From Bradyrhizobium sp. 195 (GTDB lineage: Bacteria; Pseudomonadota; Alphaproteobacteria; Rhizobiales; Xanthobacteraceae), in the NCBI RefSeq assembly GCF_023101665.1, contig NZ_CP082161.1:1984001-2048000 (forward strand): a DNA stretch of 64,000 nucleotides. The letters run 5' to 3'. Within the stretch, counting starts at the first letter, position 1; each line of letters starts with the position of its first letter. Shown piece by piece: positions 7,500 to 16,000 of this stretch. Under the pieces are notes generated by a model. The model was not told the origin of the DNA and did not search any database. It saw nothing but the letters and a program-made list of their open reading frames with translations. Both the position numbers and the translations under genes were made by a program.

Positions 7500-8852
7500 A
7501 TGAGAGCTGATCTTGCGGCGAGCTACGGCGAAGAACGATTGCCACGCTACACGAGCTATCCGACCGCACCGCATTTCTCGTCGGAAATCGGAGAAGGCGC
7601 CTACGCCCGGTGGCTGGCGGAGCTGCCGTCGGGCACCAGCGCGTCACTCTATCTCCACGTGCCGTTCTGCCGCGAGATGTGCTGGTATTGCGGCTGTCAT
7701 ACCCAGATCGTCCGCCGCGACGAACTCATCGCCGGCTATCAGCGGACGCTGCGCAACGAGATCGCCCTGGCCGCCGAAACCATCGGCCGCCGTATCAAGG
7801 TGGAGCACATCCATTTCGGCGGCGGTACGCCGACGATCATGGCGCCGGAGGCTTTCGCCGAGTTGATGGCGACGATGCGCCAAAAATTCTTCGTGCTGCC
7901 CTCGGCCGAGATCGCAGTCGAGATCGATCCCCGCACATTGACCGCCGACATGGTCGAGGCGATGCGGCTCTCCGGCGTCAACCGTGCGAGCCTTGGCGTG
8001 CAGAGCTTCGATCCCGTGGTGCAGCGGGCGATCAACCGCGTGCAGAGCTACGAGCAGACGGCTTCTGTGGTCGACATGCTCCGGCGCGCCGGCATCGAGG
8101 GGCTGAATTTCGACCTGATCTACGGGTTGCCGCACCAGACCGTCGCGTCGTGTCTGGATACGGTCCGGCGCAGCCTTGCGCTCGCGCCCGACCGTTTCTC
8201 GGTGTTCGGCTATGCGCACGTGCCGAGCTTCAAGAAGCATCAGCAGATGATCAACGAGGCCGTGTTGCCGGACGGTCTAGCGCGTCACGACCAGGCTTGC
8301 GCGATCGCCAGCGCGTTGAAGGAGGCCGGTTACGTGCAGATCGGGCTCGATCATTTCGCGCGGCCCGGCGATTCCATGGCCGTGGCCTTCGAGGACCGGA
8401 CATTGCGGCGCAACTTTCAGGGCTACACCACCGACAAGGGTGAAGTCCTGCTCGGTTTCGGCGCGAGCGCGATTGGGCATTTGCCGCAGGGTTACGTCCA
8501 GAACGAGGTGCAGATCGGCGCTTATGCGCAGAACATCGCCGCCGGCCGTCTCGCCACGGCGAAGGGCTATGGGCTCACCGCCGACGACCGATTGCGCGCC
8601 GACATCATCGAACGGATCATGTGCGAGTTCAGCGCCGACCTCGGCGACATCTGCGCGCGCCATGGTGCAGAGGCCGGGGAGATGCTGAACTCGGCGGCGC
8701 GTCTGAAGCCGCTGATCTCCGACGGCGTCGTCAGGCTGGAGGGCAATCGCCTCGCAGTCGCAAAAGATTCGCGCTTCCTGGTTCGGAGCGTCGCCGCCGC
8801 GTTCGACGCGCACCTGAATCCGGCAAAGCAACTGCACAGCCGCGCTGTGTAA
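7500..8852 (+). CDS. hemN: Oxygen-independent coproporphyrinogen III oxidase HemN
   Basis: The 450-residue radical-SAM enzyme converts coproporphyrinogen III to protoporphyrinogen IX without oxygen, allowing haem synthesis under microoxic or anoxic conditions. The [4Fe-4S]/SAM motif CxxxCxxC is C57, C61, C64 in PFCREMCWYCGCH. The GGGTPT motif (VEHIHFGGGTPTIM) and the C-terminal HemN domain (EVLLGFGASAIGHLPQGYV) are present, and the length is typical of bacterial HemN. Two upstream FixK-type boxes match its expected low-oxygen control, and its neighbours are denitrification genes whose enzymes need haem. Confidence 0.96.
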   Translation: MRADLAASYGEERLPRYTSYPTAPHFSSEIGEGAYARWLAELPSGTSASLYLHVPFCREMCWYCGCHTQIVRRDELIAGYQRTLRNEIALAAETIGRRIKVEHIHFGGGTPTIMAPEAFAELMATMRQKFFVLPSAEIAVEIDPRTLTADMVEAMRLSGVNRASLGVQSFDPVVQRAINRVQSYEQTASVVDMLRRAGIEGLNFDLIYGLPHQTVASCLDTVRRSLALAPDRFSVFGYAHVPSFKKHQQMINEAVLPDGLARHDQACAIASALKEAGYVQIGLDHFARPGDSMAVAFEDRTLRRNFQGYTTDKGEVLLGFGASAIGHLPQGYVQNEVQIGAYAQNIAAGRLATAKGYGLTADDRLRADIIERIMCEFSADLGDICARHGAEAGEMLNSAARLKPLISDGVVRLEGNRLAVAKDSRFLVRSVAAAFDAHLNPAKQLHSRAV

Positions 8853-8867
8853 CCCTCTCTCCGTCAG

Positions 8868-8899
8868 TTCCGGGCGCGCCTCTTGGCGCGAGCCCGGAA
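8868..8899. repeat. Short palindrome after hemN
   Basis: Arms TTCCGGGCGCGCC and GGCGCGAGCCCGGAA, differing by one small bulge, with a four-base loop. It lies 16 bases after the hemN stop, so it may also serve as its terminator. It resembles the CCGGGG...CCCGGAAT repeats at 32214 and 39556. Confidence 0.7.
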
Positions 8900-9069
8900 T
8901 CCATTTCGCTCCTTGGCGCTTGCTGGTCGATGGATTCTCAGATGCGCAATTGCGTATCAACGTTCGCGATTTCGTCGCGCCCCGCAGCGGAGAGAAGCAG
9001 CACCAGCTTGCGCTTCCACATAGAAACTCCGCTCCCCTCCGTTATCGTCTTATCGGAACGGAGTTGTCC

Positions 9070-9267
9070 ATGTCTTTTGGATCCCACGATCTGGTCGATG
9101 ACATCATGCGCACGGCGCCGCACACGATCCGCGTGTTTCTGGCCTTCAGGATGGCTTGTGTCGGTTGCCCGATCGCAACCTTCCACACGGTGGATGATGC
9201 CTGCCGCGAGCATGGCATCGACCGCGAAAAATTCCTCGCCGCGTTGTGCGATTGCGTGCCGGCGTGA
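9070..9267 (+). CDS. DUF1858 domain small protein
   Basis: A 65-residue protein from the ATG at 9070. It is essentially one DUF1858 domain: DLVDDIMRTAPHTIRVFLAF followed by RMACVGCPIATFHTVDDAC. The CxxC pair sits in VGCPIA context, as in the redox-disulfide domain often found near hybrid-cluster proteins and Fnr-controlled genes. It lies between hemN and nnrR. A role in redox or nitrosative stress is plausible but unproven. The longer reading frame upstream of 9070 looks non-coding. Confidence 0.8.
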   Translation: MSFGSHDLVDDIMRTAPHTIRVFLAFRMACVGCPIATFHTVDDACREHGIDREKFLAALCDCVPA

Positions 9268-9304
9268 AGCAGTCAGGAATTCGCGCCGGCGCGTGCGGAT
9301 TCCC

Positions 9305-9348
9305 GGGTGAGGGAGGGCTTTCGCCGTAAGCGGAAGCGCCCCTCACCC
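9305..9348. terminator. Bidirectional terminator hairpin
   Basis: GGGTGAGG at 9305-9312 pairs with CCTCACCC at 9341-9348, with further imperfect pairing inside (GGGCTTTCGC with GCGGAAGCGCC). It separates the convergent DUF1858 gene and nnrR. Confidence 0.6.
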
Positions 9349-9376
9349 CTATCCTGGGCGAGACGTTTTGGTGTGC

Positions 9377-10087
9377 TCACGCCGGCCCACTGTCGGGGCT
9401 CCGCTCCGCCAACACGACGATCCCGTGCGGATCGCGCAGGATGATGCGCTGACGGCCGCTCTCGACGAGGCCTTGGCTTTCCCAAGCACTCAGGATGCGG
9501 CTGACGGTGTGCAGCGTGGTGCCGGTCATCTGCGCGATGTCCTGGCGGCTGATCGGGAAGTCGATCTCGATGCCGTGGTCGAGCTTCTTGCCGGACTGCT
9601 TGGCGAGGCGCAGCAGCGCATGGGCGACGCGCTGCTCGACCTGCTGGGTCGACATTTCCAGGATGCGGGTGTGGCTCTCCTGGAGGCGCGTGCCGACGGT
9701 CTGGAGCGTGTTGGCGGCAAGCGAGGGAAACCGCTCGATCAGCCGCGGCCAGGCCGAGGTCGGCCAGATCAGCACCACGCTGTCGTCGACCGCGATTGCC
9801 GTCGCCGGATATCGTGTGGCACCGATCGCCATGGCCAGCCCGAAGGTTTCGCCGGGCGCGACATAGCGTACCACGATCTGCTCGCCGGTCGGCGTGGTCT
9901 TGGCGGCGCGGACATGGCCGTGCAGCAGCAGGAAGAAGGATTGTGCGTCCGCGCCCTGCTCGAAGATGGCGCTGTTCTTGGGATAGCGCGCCGAGCGGGC
10001 CTCACGCAGGATCTCGTCCAGGGCTTCCGGCGTCACCCCGGCGAACAGCGGCAAATGCGCAACCAGCGATGTGTCGACTTTGGCCAT
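9377..10087 (-). CDS. nnrR: Crp/Fnr family nitric-oxide-responsive regulator NnrR
   Basis: The 236-residue protein starts at the ATG at 10087, preceded by AGGAGG five bases away. The cNMP-type sensor domain spans about residues 10-125 and the Crp helix-turn-helix about 179-200 (ISRQDIAQMTGTTLHTVSRI). There is no cysteine in the whole protein, ruling out an Fnr-type Fe-S sensor. The recognition helix has H instead of the usual E before VSR, as in NnrR/NNR proteins that activate nir and nor promoters when NO is present. The adjacent nnrS and nearby nirK support this. A FixK box upstream suggests control by FixK2. Confidence 0.85.
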   Translation of the reverse strand: MAKVDTSLVAHLPLFAGVTPEALDEILREARSARYPKNSAIFEQGADAQSFFLLLHGHVRAAKTTPTGEQIVVRYVAPGETFGLAMAIGATRYPATAIAVDDSVVLIWPTSAWPRLIERFPSLAANTLQTVGTRLQESHTRILEMSTQQVEQRVAHALLRLAKQSGKKLDHGIEIDFPISRQDIAQMTGTTLHTVSRILSAWESQGLVESGRQRIILRDPHGIVVLAERSPDSGPA

Positions 10088-10139
10088 TTTGCCTCCTTGA
10101 CGCTGGGGAGTGTGATGGCACCTGCAATCGTCCGGTAGT

Positions 10140-10153
10140 TTGCGATAGCGCAA
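10140..10153. promoter_or_regulatory. FixK2/FNR-type box shared by nnrR and nnrS
   Basis: TTGCGATAGCGCAA lies between the divergent nnrR and nnrS starts, about 60 and 70 bases from the respective start codons, so a single site could serve both promoters. Confidence 0.8.
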
Positions 10154-10216
10154 AACGGGGAGGCCGGCTGGCAGTATTTTTCAGACAACGGTCTGAATTT
10201 TATTGGAGTTGACCCC

Positions 10217-11428
10217 ATGGCTGGAGCCCGATCCCGCAACTTTCAGGGCTGGCCGCTGTTTGCGAACAGTTTTCGGCCCTTTTTCCTGCTCGCCGCGATC
10301 CAGGCGGGGCTGTCGATCCTCGCCTGGCTGCCGATGTTCTATGGCGAATTGTCGGTGAGTTCCGCATTCGCGCCGCGCGACTGGCACGTCCACGAGATGC
10401 TCTATGGCTTCCTGCCGGCGGTGATCACCGGGTTTCTGTTCACGGCGATTCCGAACTGGACCGGGCGGTTGCCGATCCAGGGCACCTCGCTGGGGGCGCT
10501 GTTGATGGTCTGGCTTGCCGGGCGTGCCGCGGTGACGTTGTCGGCCGATATCGGCTGGGCGTTTGCACTGGTCGTCGATGCCGCCTTCCTGACGCTGGTC
10601 GTCGCCGCCGCGGCGCGCGAGATCATCGCAGGCGGCAACTGGCGCAACCTGCCCGTCGTGGTGCTGGTGTCCGTTCTGCTCGCCGGCAATGTCGCTTTTC
10701 ATCTCGAGGCGCATTACCAGGGCGCGGCCGATGTCAGCATCCGCGTCGGCATCGGTGTGGTCGTGCTTCTGATCGCGCTGATCGGCGGCCGCATCATTCC
10801 GAGCTTCACCCGCAACTGGCTGGTCAAGTTCAATCCTGGCCGTCTGCCGGTGCCGTTCGGGCGCTTCGATGGCGCAGTGATCGGATTGAGCGCGCTCGCG
10901 CTCATCTCGTGGGTCGTGGCACCGTTGAATGCCGTCACCGGTGTTCTGATGGCGCTGGTCGGCGGGCTGCATCTGGTGCGGCTTGCGCGCTGGGCCGGCG
11001 ATCGCACCTTCCGTGAGCGGCTGCTGGTGATCCTGCATGTCGGCTACGTCTTCGTGCCGCTCGGCTTCATCCTGCACGCCCTGGCGGTTCTCGGAACGCT
11101 GCCGCCAAGCGCCGGCATCCACGCCTGGATGACGGGTGCGGCGGGAACCATGACGCTCGCAGTGATGACTCGCGCGAGCCTCGGCCATACCGGCCAGGCG
11201 TTGACGGCTTCGCCGGCAATCCAGGGAATCTATGCTGCGATCGTCATCGCGGCTCTGGCCCGTGTTGCCGCCGTGGCGTTGCCCGCGCATAGCGATGCGT
11301 TGTTGCACATCGCCGCCTGCGGCTGGCTCGTCGCGTTCCTCGGATTTGCCGTCGCGTTCGGCCCGCTGCTCGCCGGTAGCCGGCGGCGTGCCCTCGCCAC
11401 GATGGGCGTGCCCGCGCCGGCACGCTGA
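10217..11428 (+). CDS. nnrS: NnrS family membrane protein
   Basis: The 403-residue polytopic inner-membrane protein has about twelve hydrophobic helices. It begins FQGWPLFANSFRPFFLLAAI and carries the family motif WHVHEMLYGF with histidines and the later MTRASLGHTG motif. NnrS proteins are haem- and copper-containing membrane proteins associated with protection from nitric oxide during denitrification. GGAG lies eight bases before the ATG. It diverges from nnrR and ends only two bases from the convergent AraC regulator gene, so the two 3' ends practically touch. Confidence 0.92.
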   Translation: MAGARSRNFQGWPLFANSFRPFFLLAAIQAGLSILAWLPMFYGELSVSSAFAPRDWHVHEMLYGFLPAVITGFLFTAIPNWTGRLPIQGTSLGALLMVWLAGRAAVTLSADIGWAFALVVDAAFLTLVVAAAAREIIAGGNWRNLPVVVLVSVLLAGNVAFHLEAHYQGAADVSIRVGIGVVVLLIALIGGRIIPSFTRNWLVKFNPGRLPVPFGRFDGAVIGLSALALISWVVAPLNAVTGVLMALVGGLHLVRLARWAGDRTFRERLLVILHVGYVFVPLGFILHALAVLGTLPPSAGIHAWMTGAAGTMTLAVMTRASLGHTGQALTASPAIQGIYAAIVIAALARVAAVALPAHSDALLHIAACGWLVAFLGFAVAFGPLLAGSRRRALATMGVPAPAR

Positions 11429-11430
11429 AC

Positions 11431-12468
11431 TCAGGCTGCGGTCGCCGAGGGCGCATCGGACGGCGCTGCCTCTGGCCGCACGCCCTTGCGCCAGTCGGTG
11501 ATGGTGCAGCCGAACCGGCCGCGGAACCAGCGCGCCATGGCGCTCTGCGCGGAAAAGCCAAGCTGCACCGCGATGTCGGCCAGCGGCCGGCCGGGGTCGT
11601 CGATCAACTGGGTCACGAGACCCGCGCGTTGCGCATCCAGGATGGACGAGAAGCTGGTGCCTGATGCGGCGAGGTGGCGGTGGATGGTGCGGCGGGTGCA
11701 GGCGAGATGCTCGGCGACGCGCTCGACCGTGCAGTCGCCGTTGGCGAGCAGGGTCCGCACGACCTCGTCGACCTTCCCCTCCCAACTCGCGGGCCGTGTC
11801 TCGATCGCCTCGATCCGCTTGCGCAGATAAGTCGCGATCAGGGGATGCGCGCTCGGGATCCGGCGCTCCATGTCGTGCGCCGACAGCAGGATCGCATCGT
11901 CCTCCGCGTTGAAGGTGACGCGGCAGCCGAAGAAGTCGCGATAGCGATTGCGATCGCGCGGCGGCGGATAATGCAGGTGGACCTCCTGCGGCCGCCAGTC
12001 ATGCCCGTACAGCGACTGGATGATGCGGTGGACGCTGCCGAGCGCCATGTCGATCGACTGGCGCGGCGCGATCGGCTGACGGCCGCGCAGGTGCAGCGTG
12101 ACGGTCACGGTCTGCTTGCCGCGCGCAACGCCCAGCCGCATGCCGTCATGATGGATATGGATGAAGCGCGAAAACGCCTCGATCGCCTCGCCGACGGTCG
12201 CCTGTTCGCGCACGATCAGGCCGACCGCACCGAAATTGGTCAGGCCGCCGCGCTCGGCGAGACGCAAGCCGAAATCTTCGGCGCCGGACGCCTCTGCCGA
12301 CAATTCGAGCAGATGGCGCAGGCCGGCGACGGCAATGGGGGTGTCTGGCTTGTCGAGGCAGGCCAGCGGCAGCCTGGCCTTGCGCATCATCTGTTTGGGA
12401 TCGAGCCCGACCGACCGGGCGATCTCCGGGTAATAGCTCAAGCCTGCGCTGCGAACGAGGTCGGTCAT
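11431..12468 (-). CDS. AraC family regulator with arabinose_bd-type N-domain
   Basis: A 345-residue regulator from the ATG at 12468. The N-terminal ligand domain (about residues 20-205, AEDFGLRLAERGGLTNFGAV...) belongs to the PF12625 type found in OruR/ArgR-like activators. The C-terminal AraC helix-turn-helix pair spans about 235-330 (CTVERVAEHLACTRRTIHRH, then PLADIAVQLGFSAQSAMARW). The target and inducer are unknown. It diverges from the FixJ-like regulator gene, sharing a 204-base region that shows no site I can name. Confidence 0.88.
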   Translation of the reverse strand: MTDLVRSAGLSYYPEIARSVGLDPKQMMRKARLPLACLDKPDTPIAVAGLRHLLELSAEASGAEDFGLRLAERGGLTNFGAVGLIVREQATVGEAIEAFSRFIHIHHDGMRLGVARGKQTVTVTLHLRGRQPIAPRQSIDMALGSVHRIIQSLYGHDWRPQEVHLHYPPPRDRNRYRDFFGCRVTFNAEDDAILLSAHDMERRIPSAHPLIATYLRKRIEAIETRPASWEGKVDEVVRTLLANGDCTVERVAEHLACTRRTIHRHLAASGTSFSSILDAQRAGLVTQLIDDPGRPLADIAVQLGFSAQSAMARWFRGRFGCTITDWRKGVRPEAAPSDAPSATAA

Positions 12469-12672
12469 GCGAACCGTTCCTGCCAGCCATTCCCGCAGAT
12501 GTCCCGAAATGTAAAGTTTCTGTCTCGATCCGTCAAATCCAGGAACCGGGCGAAACATACATAGGGGAAACCGAAGCACTGGCGTGAATGCCGTGCTCAC
12601 GACGTCGCGCCCGGGTGATGGAGCCCGCCGCCGTCTCGGGCCATTTGACCAAGACATTGCTGGATCGGGATT

Positions 12673-13293
12673 ATGCCGGGAAACACGCTTTCCAAGGGTG
12701 AGGTATTCGTCATCGATACCGACGCTGCCTCCCGCGAACAACTTTCGACTGCGCTCCAACAGAGCGCCTACGACGTGATCTGCTTCGCTGACGGTGCGTC
12801 TCTGTTGTCCGAGGCAAAGGCCCGGATGCCGGCCTGCGTGCTGATGGAGCTGCCGCCCGATCGCTCGGGCCTCGACATGCTCAGGCGGCTGCGCGAGGAA
12901 AACTGCATGGCGCCGGTGCTGGTGACCTCGGCGAATGGCAGCATCGCCATGGCGGTCGACGCCATCAAGAGCGGCGCGGCCGACTTCATCGAAAAGCCGT
13001 TCCGCACCCACGATATCGTCGGCCGGATCGATGCCGCCATCGATGAATTCGCGCAGCCCGGCGCGAGCCGGCAACGCTGGCTGGCCGGTTGCGAGCCGCT
13101 GACAGCGCGCGAAGTCGACGTGCTCGAGCACCTTGCCGCCGGCCTGACCAACAAGGAGATCGCGCGCCGCATGCATCTGAGCGCACGGACGGTCGAAGGC
13201 TACCGCGCCGGCATCCTGAAGAAAGCCGGCGCGAAGAACGTGACCGATCTGCTGCGGCGCATTTTCGGCCAGGGCTCGCCAACCCAGGCGTGA
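12673..13293 (+). CDS. FixJ-like response regulator lacking the phosphoacceptor Asp
   Basis: A 206-residue protein with a receiver domain (about residues 10-125) and a LuxR/FixJ helix-turn-helix (about 140-200, LTAREVDVLEHLAAGLTNKE). The fold residues T85/S86 and K108 in IEKPF are kept. However, the segment expected to contain the phosphorylated aspartate reads CVLMELPPDRSG, with E59 in its place, and the acidic pair is D15-T16-D17 instead of consecutive acids. It may therefore work without phosphorylation, with Glu as a phosphomimic. No histidine kinase is adjacent. The start at 12673 is chosen from the frame; there is no strong ribosome site. Confidence 0.85.
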   Translation: MPGNTLSKGEVFVIDTDAASREQLSTALQQSAYDVICFADGASLLSEAKARMPACVLMELPPDRSGLDMLRRLREENCMAPVLVTSANGSIAMAVDAIKSGAADFIEKPFRTHDIVGRIDAAIDEFAQPGASRQRWLAGCEPLTAREVDVLEHLAAGLTNKEIARRMHLSARTVEGYRAGILKKAGAKNVTDLLRRIFGQGSPTQA

Positions 13294-13463
13294 GGACTGC
13301 CGCGGCACTGTCACACGTTCCGCGGCCATGGTGCCGCCGCGACGGCGCCCCACGGAAACCCCAATCGAACCGGTTCCTTCCCTGCCGCGTCCAACCATGT
13401 TGGCGAGGCATTTGATCGCGTGCGTCCGGCTGGCGGCGCGGCGATACCGGCAGGAGGGACTTT

Positions 13464-15140
13464 ATGCGCATCACCGCGAGATGTTTGGCGACAACGAGCC
13501 TGGTTCTGGTGACCATGGCGACGGCATCGCCGTCATGGGCCGCCGAATTGGACACCAATTCGGCGATCGACACCGTCACCGTCTATCCCGATGGCGCCAC
13601 AGTCACCCGCATCATCACCGTCGACCTGCCATCCGGGGACTCGACGCTGGTCGCGAAGGACTTTCCTCTGGCCCTCGATACGTCCTCGATCCGGGTCGAG
13701 GGTGAAGGCGGAGCCAAACTCACCATCGGCACGATCGATGCGCGGCCGCCGCGCGCGGCGCCGGTCAACCTCCCCGAGCTGGAAAAGCGGCTCGAAGCCC
13801 TGAGCGACCAGCGCGCCGACCTGCAAGGCGCGATCGACTCGGCCAATGCCCGCCGCAAGTTCGCGGAGCACTTTGCAGAAGCCGCCCCCGTCGGCATCGG
13901 AGAGAAGGGCGAGGCGCGGCCGATTGCGGAATGGCGCACGGCCTTTGCCGCGGTCGGTGAGGAAATTGCGAGCGCCGATACGGCCATCCGTGACGCGACG
14001 CGCAAATTGCGCGAGATCGATCGTCAGATCGCCCAGCTCGAAGCCGAGCGCAAGGCCAAGCCGGCGAGCAAGCTCGAGGTTCGCATGGACATTGCCGCGC
14101 CGGCCGCGACCAAGGCGACGTTGCGGGTCACCTACAATGTGCGCAATGCGCGCTGGATGCCGCTCTACGACGCCCGGCTCGACACCGGCGCCAAGGACCG
14201 CAAGGCGCAACTGGAGCTGGTCCGTCGCGCCGAGATCACGCAATCGACCGGGGAGGATTGGTCCAACGTCACGCTCGGCGTCTCCACGGTTCGCATCAGC
14301 CGCGGCGGCAGCGCGCCGGAGCTGGGCTCGCTCGTGGCGCAATATCCGCAACCGCAGAGGCCAATGGCACTCGGCACGGCCTCCGATCTGGCGCGGCCCG
14401 CGCCGATGACGCGTCAGGCACAATCGCCCGCGATGGCCAAGGTCGCGGAGTCGGCCGAGCCGCGTGAACGCGCCGACGAACAGCAGGCCGTCGCCGAGAT
14501 CGGCGACTTCCAGGCCACCTTCAAGATTCCCGGTCGCGTCAGCCTTGGCGCCGCCGAGGGCGCCAAGAGCCTGCGCATCGCGGTAATGACGGTGCCGGCC
14601 GATCTCGCTGTCCGCGCTGCGCCGGTGTTGGATCCGACCGCTTTCCTCGAAGCCAGCTTCAAGCAGACGGATGACACGACGCTGTTGCCGGGCAAGGTCG
14701 CGATCTATCGCGACGGCGTCTTTGTCGGTCGCGGCAAGATCTCGGCCTCTGCCAAGGACGACATCGTGCGGCTCGGCTTTGGCGCCGACGACAAGGTCCG
14801 AATCGAGCGCGCCGTGCTCAAGCGCAACGAAGGCTCGGCGGGCCTGCTGGTCACGACGTCCAAGACCGACGAGCGTTCGTTCAAGACCACCATCCGCAAT
14901 GGTCACGACTTCCCGATCAAGGTCGCGATCGAGGATCAATTGCCGGTCAGCGAGAGCGAGGACATCGTCGTCGAGATGCTGCCCGCGACCACGCCGCCCA
15001 CAGCAAAAGACATCCGTGACAAGCGCGGCGTGCTGGAATGGTCGTTCGACGCCAAGGCCGGTGAGGTCAAGGACATCAACTTCGCCTGGCGCATCCGCTG
15101 GCCGAAGGACAAGGGCATGGTGATCGTGCCGGCGGGGTAG
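13464..15140 (+). CDS. Mucoidy inhibitor MuiA family protein (DUF4140/DUF4139)
   Basis: The 558-residue secreted protein has a signal peptide (about 1-26, ending SPSWA). A DUF4140 domain follows (VTVYPDGATVTRIITVDLP), then a coiled-coil stretch (about 98-200, ELEKRLEALSDQRADLQGAI) and a C-terminal DUF4139 domain (LRVTYNVRNARWMPLYDARL to the end, with WSFDAKAGEVKDINFAWRIR). This is the MuiA family layout; a biochemical role is not established. A GGAGGG-type ribosome site precedes the ATG. A strong inverted repeat after the stop separates it from the convergent hmuV. Confidence 0.85.
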   Translation: MRITARCLATTSLVLVTMATASPSWAAELDTNSAIDTVTVYPDGATVTRIITVDLPSGDSTLVAKDFPLALDTSSIRVEGEGGAKLTIGTIDARPPRAAPVNLPELEKRLEALSDQRADLQGAIDSANARRKFAEHFAEAAPVGIGEKGEARPIAEWRTAFAAVGEEIASADTAIRDATRKLREIDRQIAQLEAERKAKPASKLEVRMDIAAPAATKATLRVTYNVRNARWMPLYDARLDTGAKDRKAQLELVRRAEITQSTGEDWSNVTLGVSTVRISRGGSAPELGSLVAQYPQPQRPMALGTASDLARPAPMTRQAQSPAMAKVAESAEPRERADEQQAVAEIGDFQATFKIPGRVSLGAAEGAKSLRIAVMTVPADLAVRAAPVLDPTAFLEASFKQTDDTTLLPGKVAIYRDGVFVGRGKISASAKDDIVRLGFGADDKVRIERAVLKRNEGSAGLLVTTSKTDERSFKTTIRNGHDFPIKVAIEDQLPVSESEDIVVEMLPATTPPTAKDIRDKRGVLEWSFDAKAGEVKDINFAWRIRWPKDKGMVIVPAG

Positions 15141-15157
15141 GTTGCCGGCCACGAACG

Positions 15158-15199
15158 AGGTGTGCCCCCTCGCCCGCTTGCGGGGGAGGGGGCACACCT
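15158..15199. terminator. Long hairpin between muiA-like gene and hmuV
   Basis: Arms AGGTGTGCCCCCTCGCCCGC and GCGGGGGAGGGGGCACACCT pair almost completely with a very short loop. The hairpin sits exactly between convergent stops and ends one base before the hmuV stop codon. Confidence 0.75.
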
Positions 15200-16000
15200 T
15201 CACCGCGGCGGCATCGCCGCCCGCATCGATTGCGGTAGCACATACGGCACGCCGTCAGCCTGATGTACGACGGCCTCGATCTCGAAGATGTCGCGTATGG
15301 TCTCGCGGGTGACCACATCGGCGCGCGAGCCGTCTGCGGCGAGCTTGCCGCCAGCCAGCACGACGAGCCGGTCGGCGAAACGGATGGCGAGATTGAGGTC
15401 GTGCAGGATCGCGATGACAGCCGTGCCGCTGCCGGCGCGGCGGCGGGCGGCTTCGACGAGGTCGATCTGGTGACGCAGATCGAGGCTCGAGGTCGGCTCG
15501 TCCAGCAGCAGAAGTCCCGGGCCATGCTCGGCTTCGCCGCAGGCGAGCTGCACCAGGACGCGGGCGAAATGGACGCGCTGCTGCTCGCCGCCTGATAGCG
15601 TCGGCAATTGCCGTTCGCGGAAATGTGCTAGCCCGACCTCGTCCAGCGCAGCATCGACGAGCGGTCCAGCCTCGCGCGCGCTGCGCTCGCCTGCGCCCAT
15701 CTGCACGATCTCCTCGACGGTGAAGGGAAAGGTGACGTTGATGTGCTGGGACAGCATCGCGCGGTGCGCGGCGAGCTCCCGCGGCGTGAAGCTGCTGATG
15801 TCGCGCTGCTTCAGGCGCACCTCGCCTGCGCTCGGCCGGAGATCGCCGGAGAGCAGCCGCAGCAGCGTCGATTTGCCGGCGCCGTTCGGGCCGATGATGG
15901 CGACCATCTCGCCGGCCGCAACCGTCAGGCCGACCCCATCGAGCAGCGTAGCGCGGCCCGCGCGCTTGTTCAGGGATCGCGCCTCGATCACGGCATTCAT
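15200..16000 (-). CDS. hmuV: Haem ABC transporter ATP-binding protein HmuV
   Basis: The 266-residue ATPase drives haem import through HmuU. Walker A is GPNGAGKST (residues 37-45), the signature is LSGGEQQRVHFARV, and Walker B is LLLLDEPTSSLD. Its start overlaps the hmuU stop as ATGA, indicating translational coupling. It is the last gene of hmuPTUV on the minus strand. The sequence resembles BtuD/FecE-type ATPases; the haem assignment rests on the hmuT, hmuP and hmuR neighbours. Confidence 0.94.
   Translation of the reverse strand: MNAVIEARSLNKRAGRATLLDGVGLTVAAGEMVAIIGPNGAGKSTLLRLLSGDLRPSAGEVRLKQRDISSFTPRELAAHRAMLSQHINVTFPFTVEEIVQMGAGERSAREAGPLVDAALDEVGLAHFRERQLPTLSGGEQQRVHFARVLVQLACGEAEHGPGLLLLDEPTSSLDLRHQIDLVEAARRRAGSGTAVIAILHDLNLAIRFADRLVVLAGGKLAADGSRADVVTRETIRDIFEIEAVVHQADGVPYVLPQSMRAAMPPR

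Noticed and set aside
9014..9027. TTGCGCTTCCACAT upstream of the DUF1858 gene as a FixK-type box
   Set aside because: The right half is CAT, not CAA, and the inner bases do not form a palindrome; too weak next to the perfect sites in this window.
10181..11785. 534-residue minus-strand frame over nnrS
   Set aside because: Low-complexity, polar, Arg/Asp/Gln-rich translation opposite a clear membrane protein; an antisense shadow caused by high GC.
11431..13398. 655-residue AraC protein with a long N-terminal extension
   Set aside because: The extension is antisense to the FixJ-like regulator gene; the family N-terminus starts at 12468.
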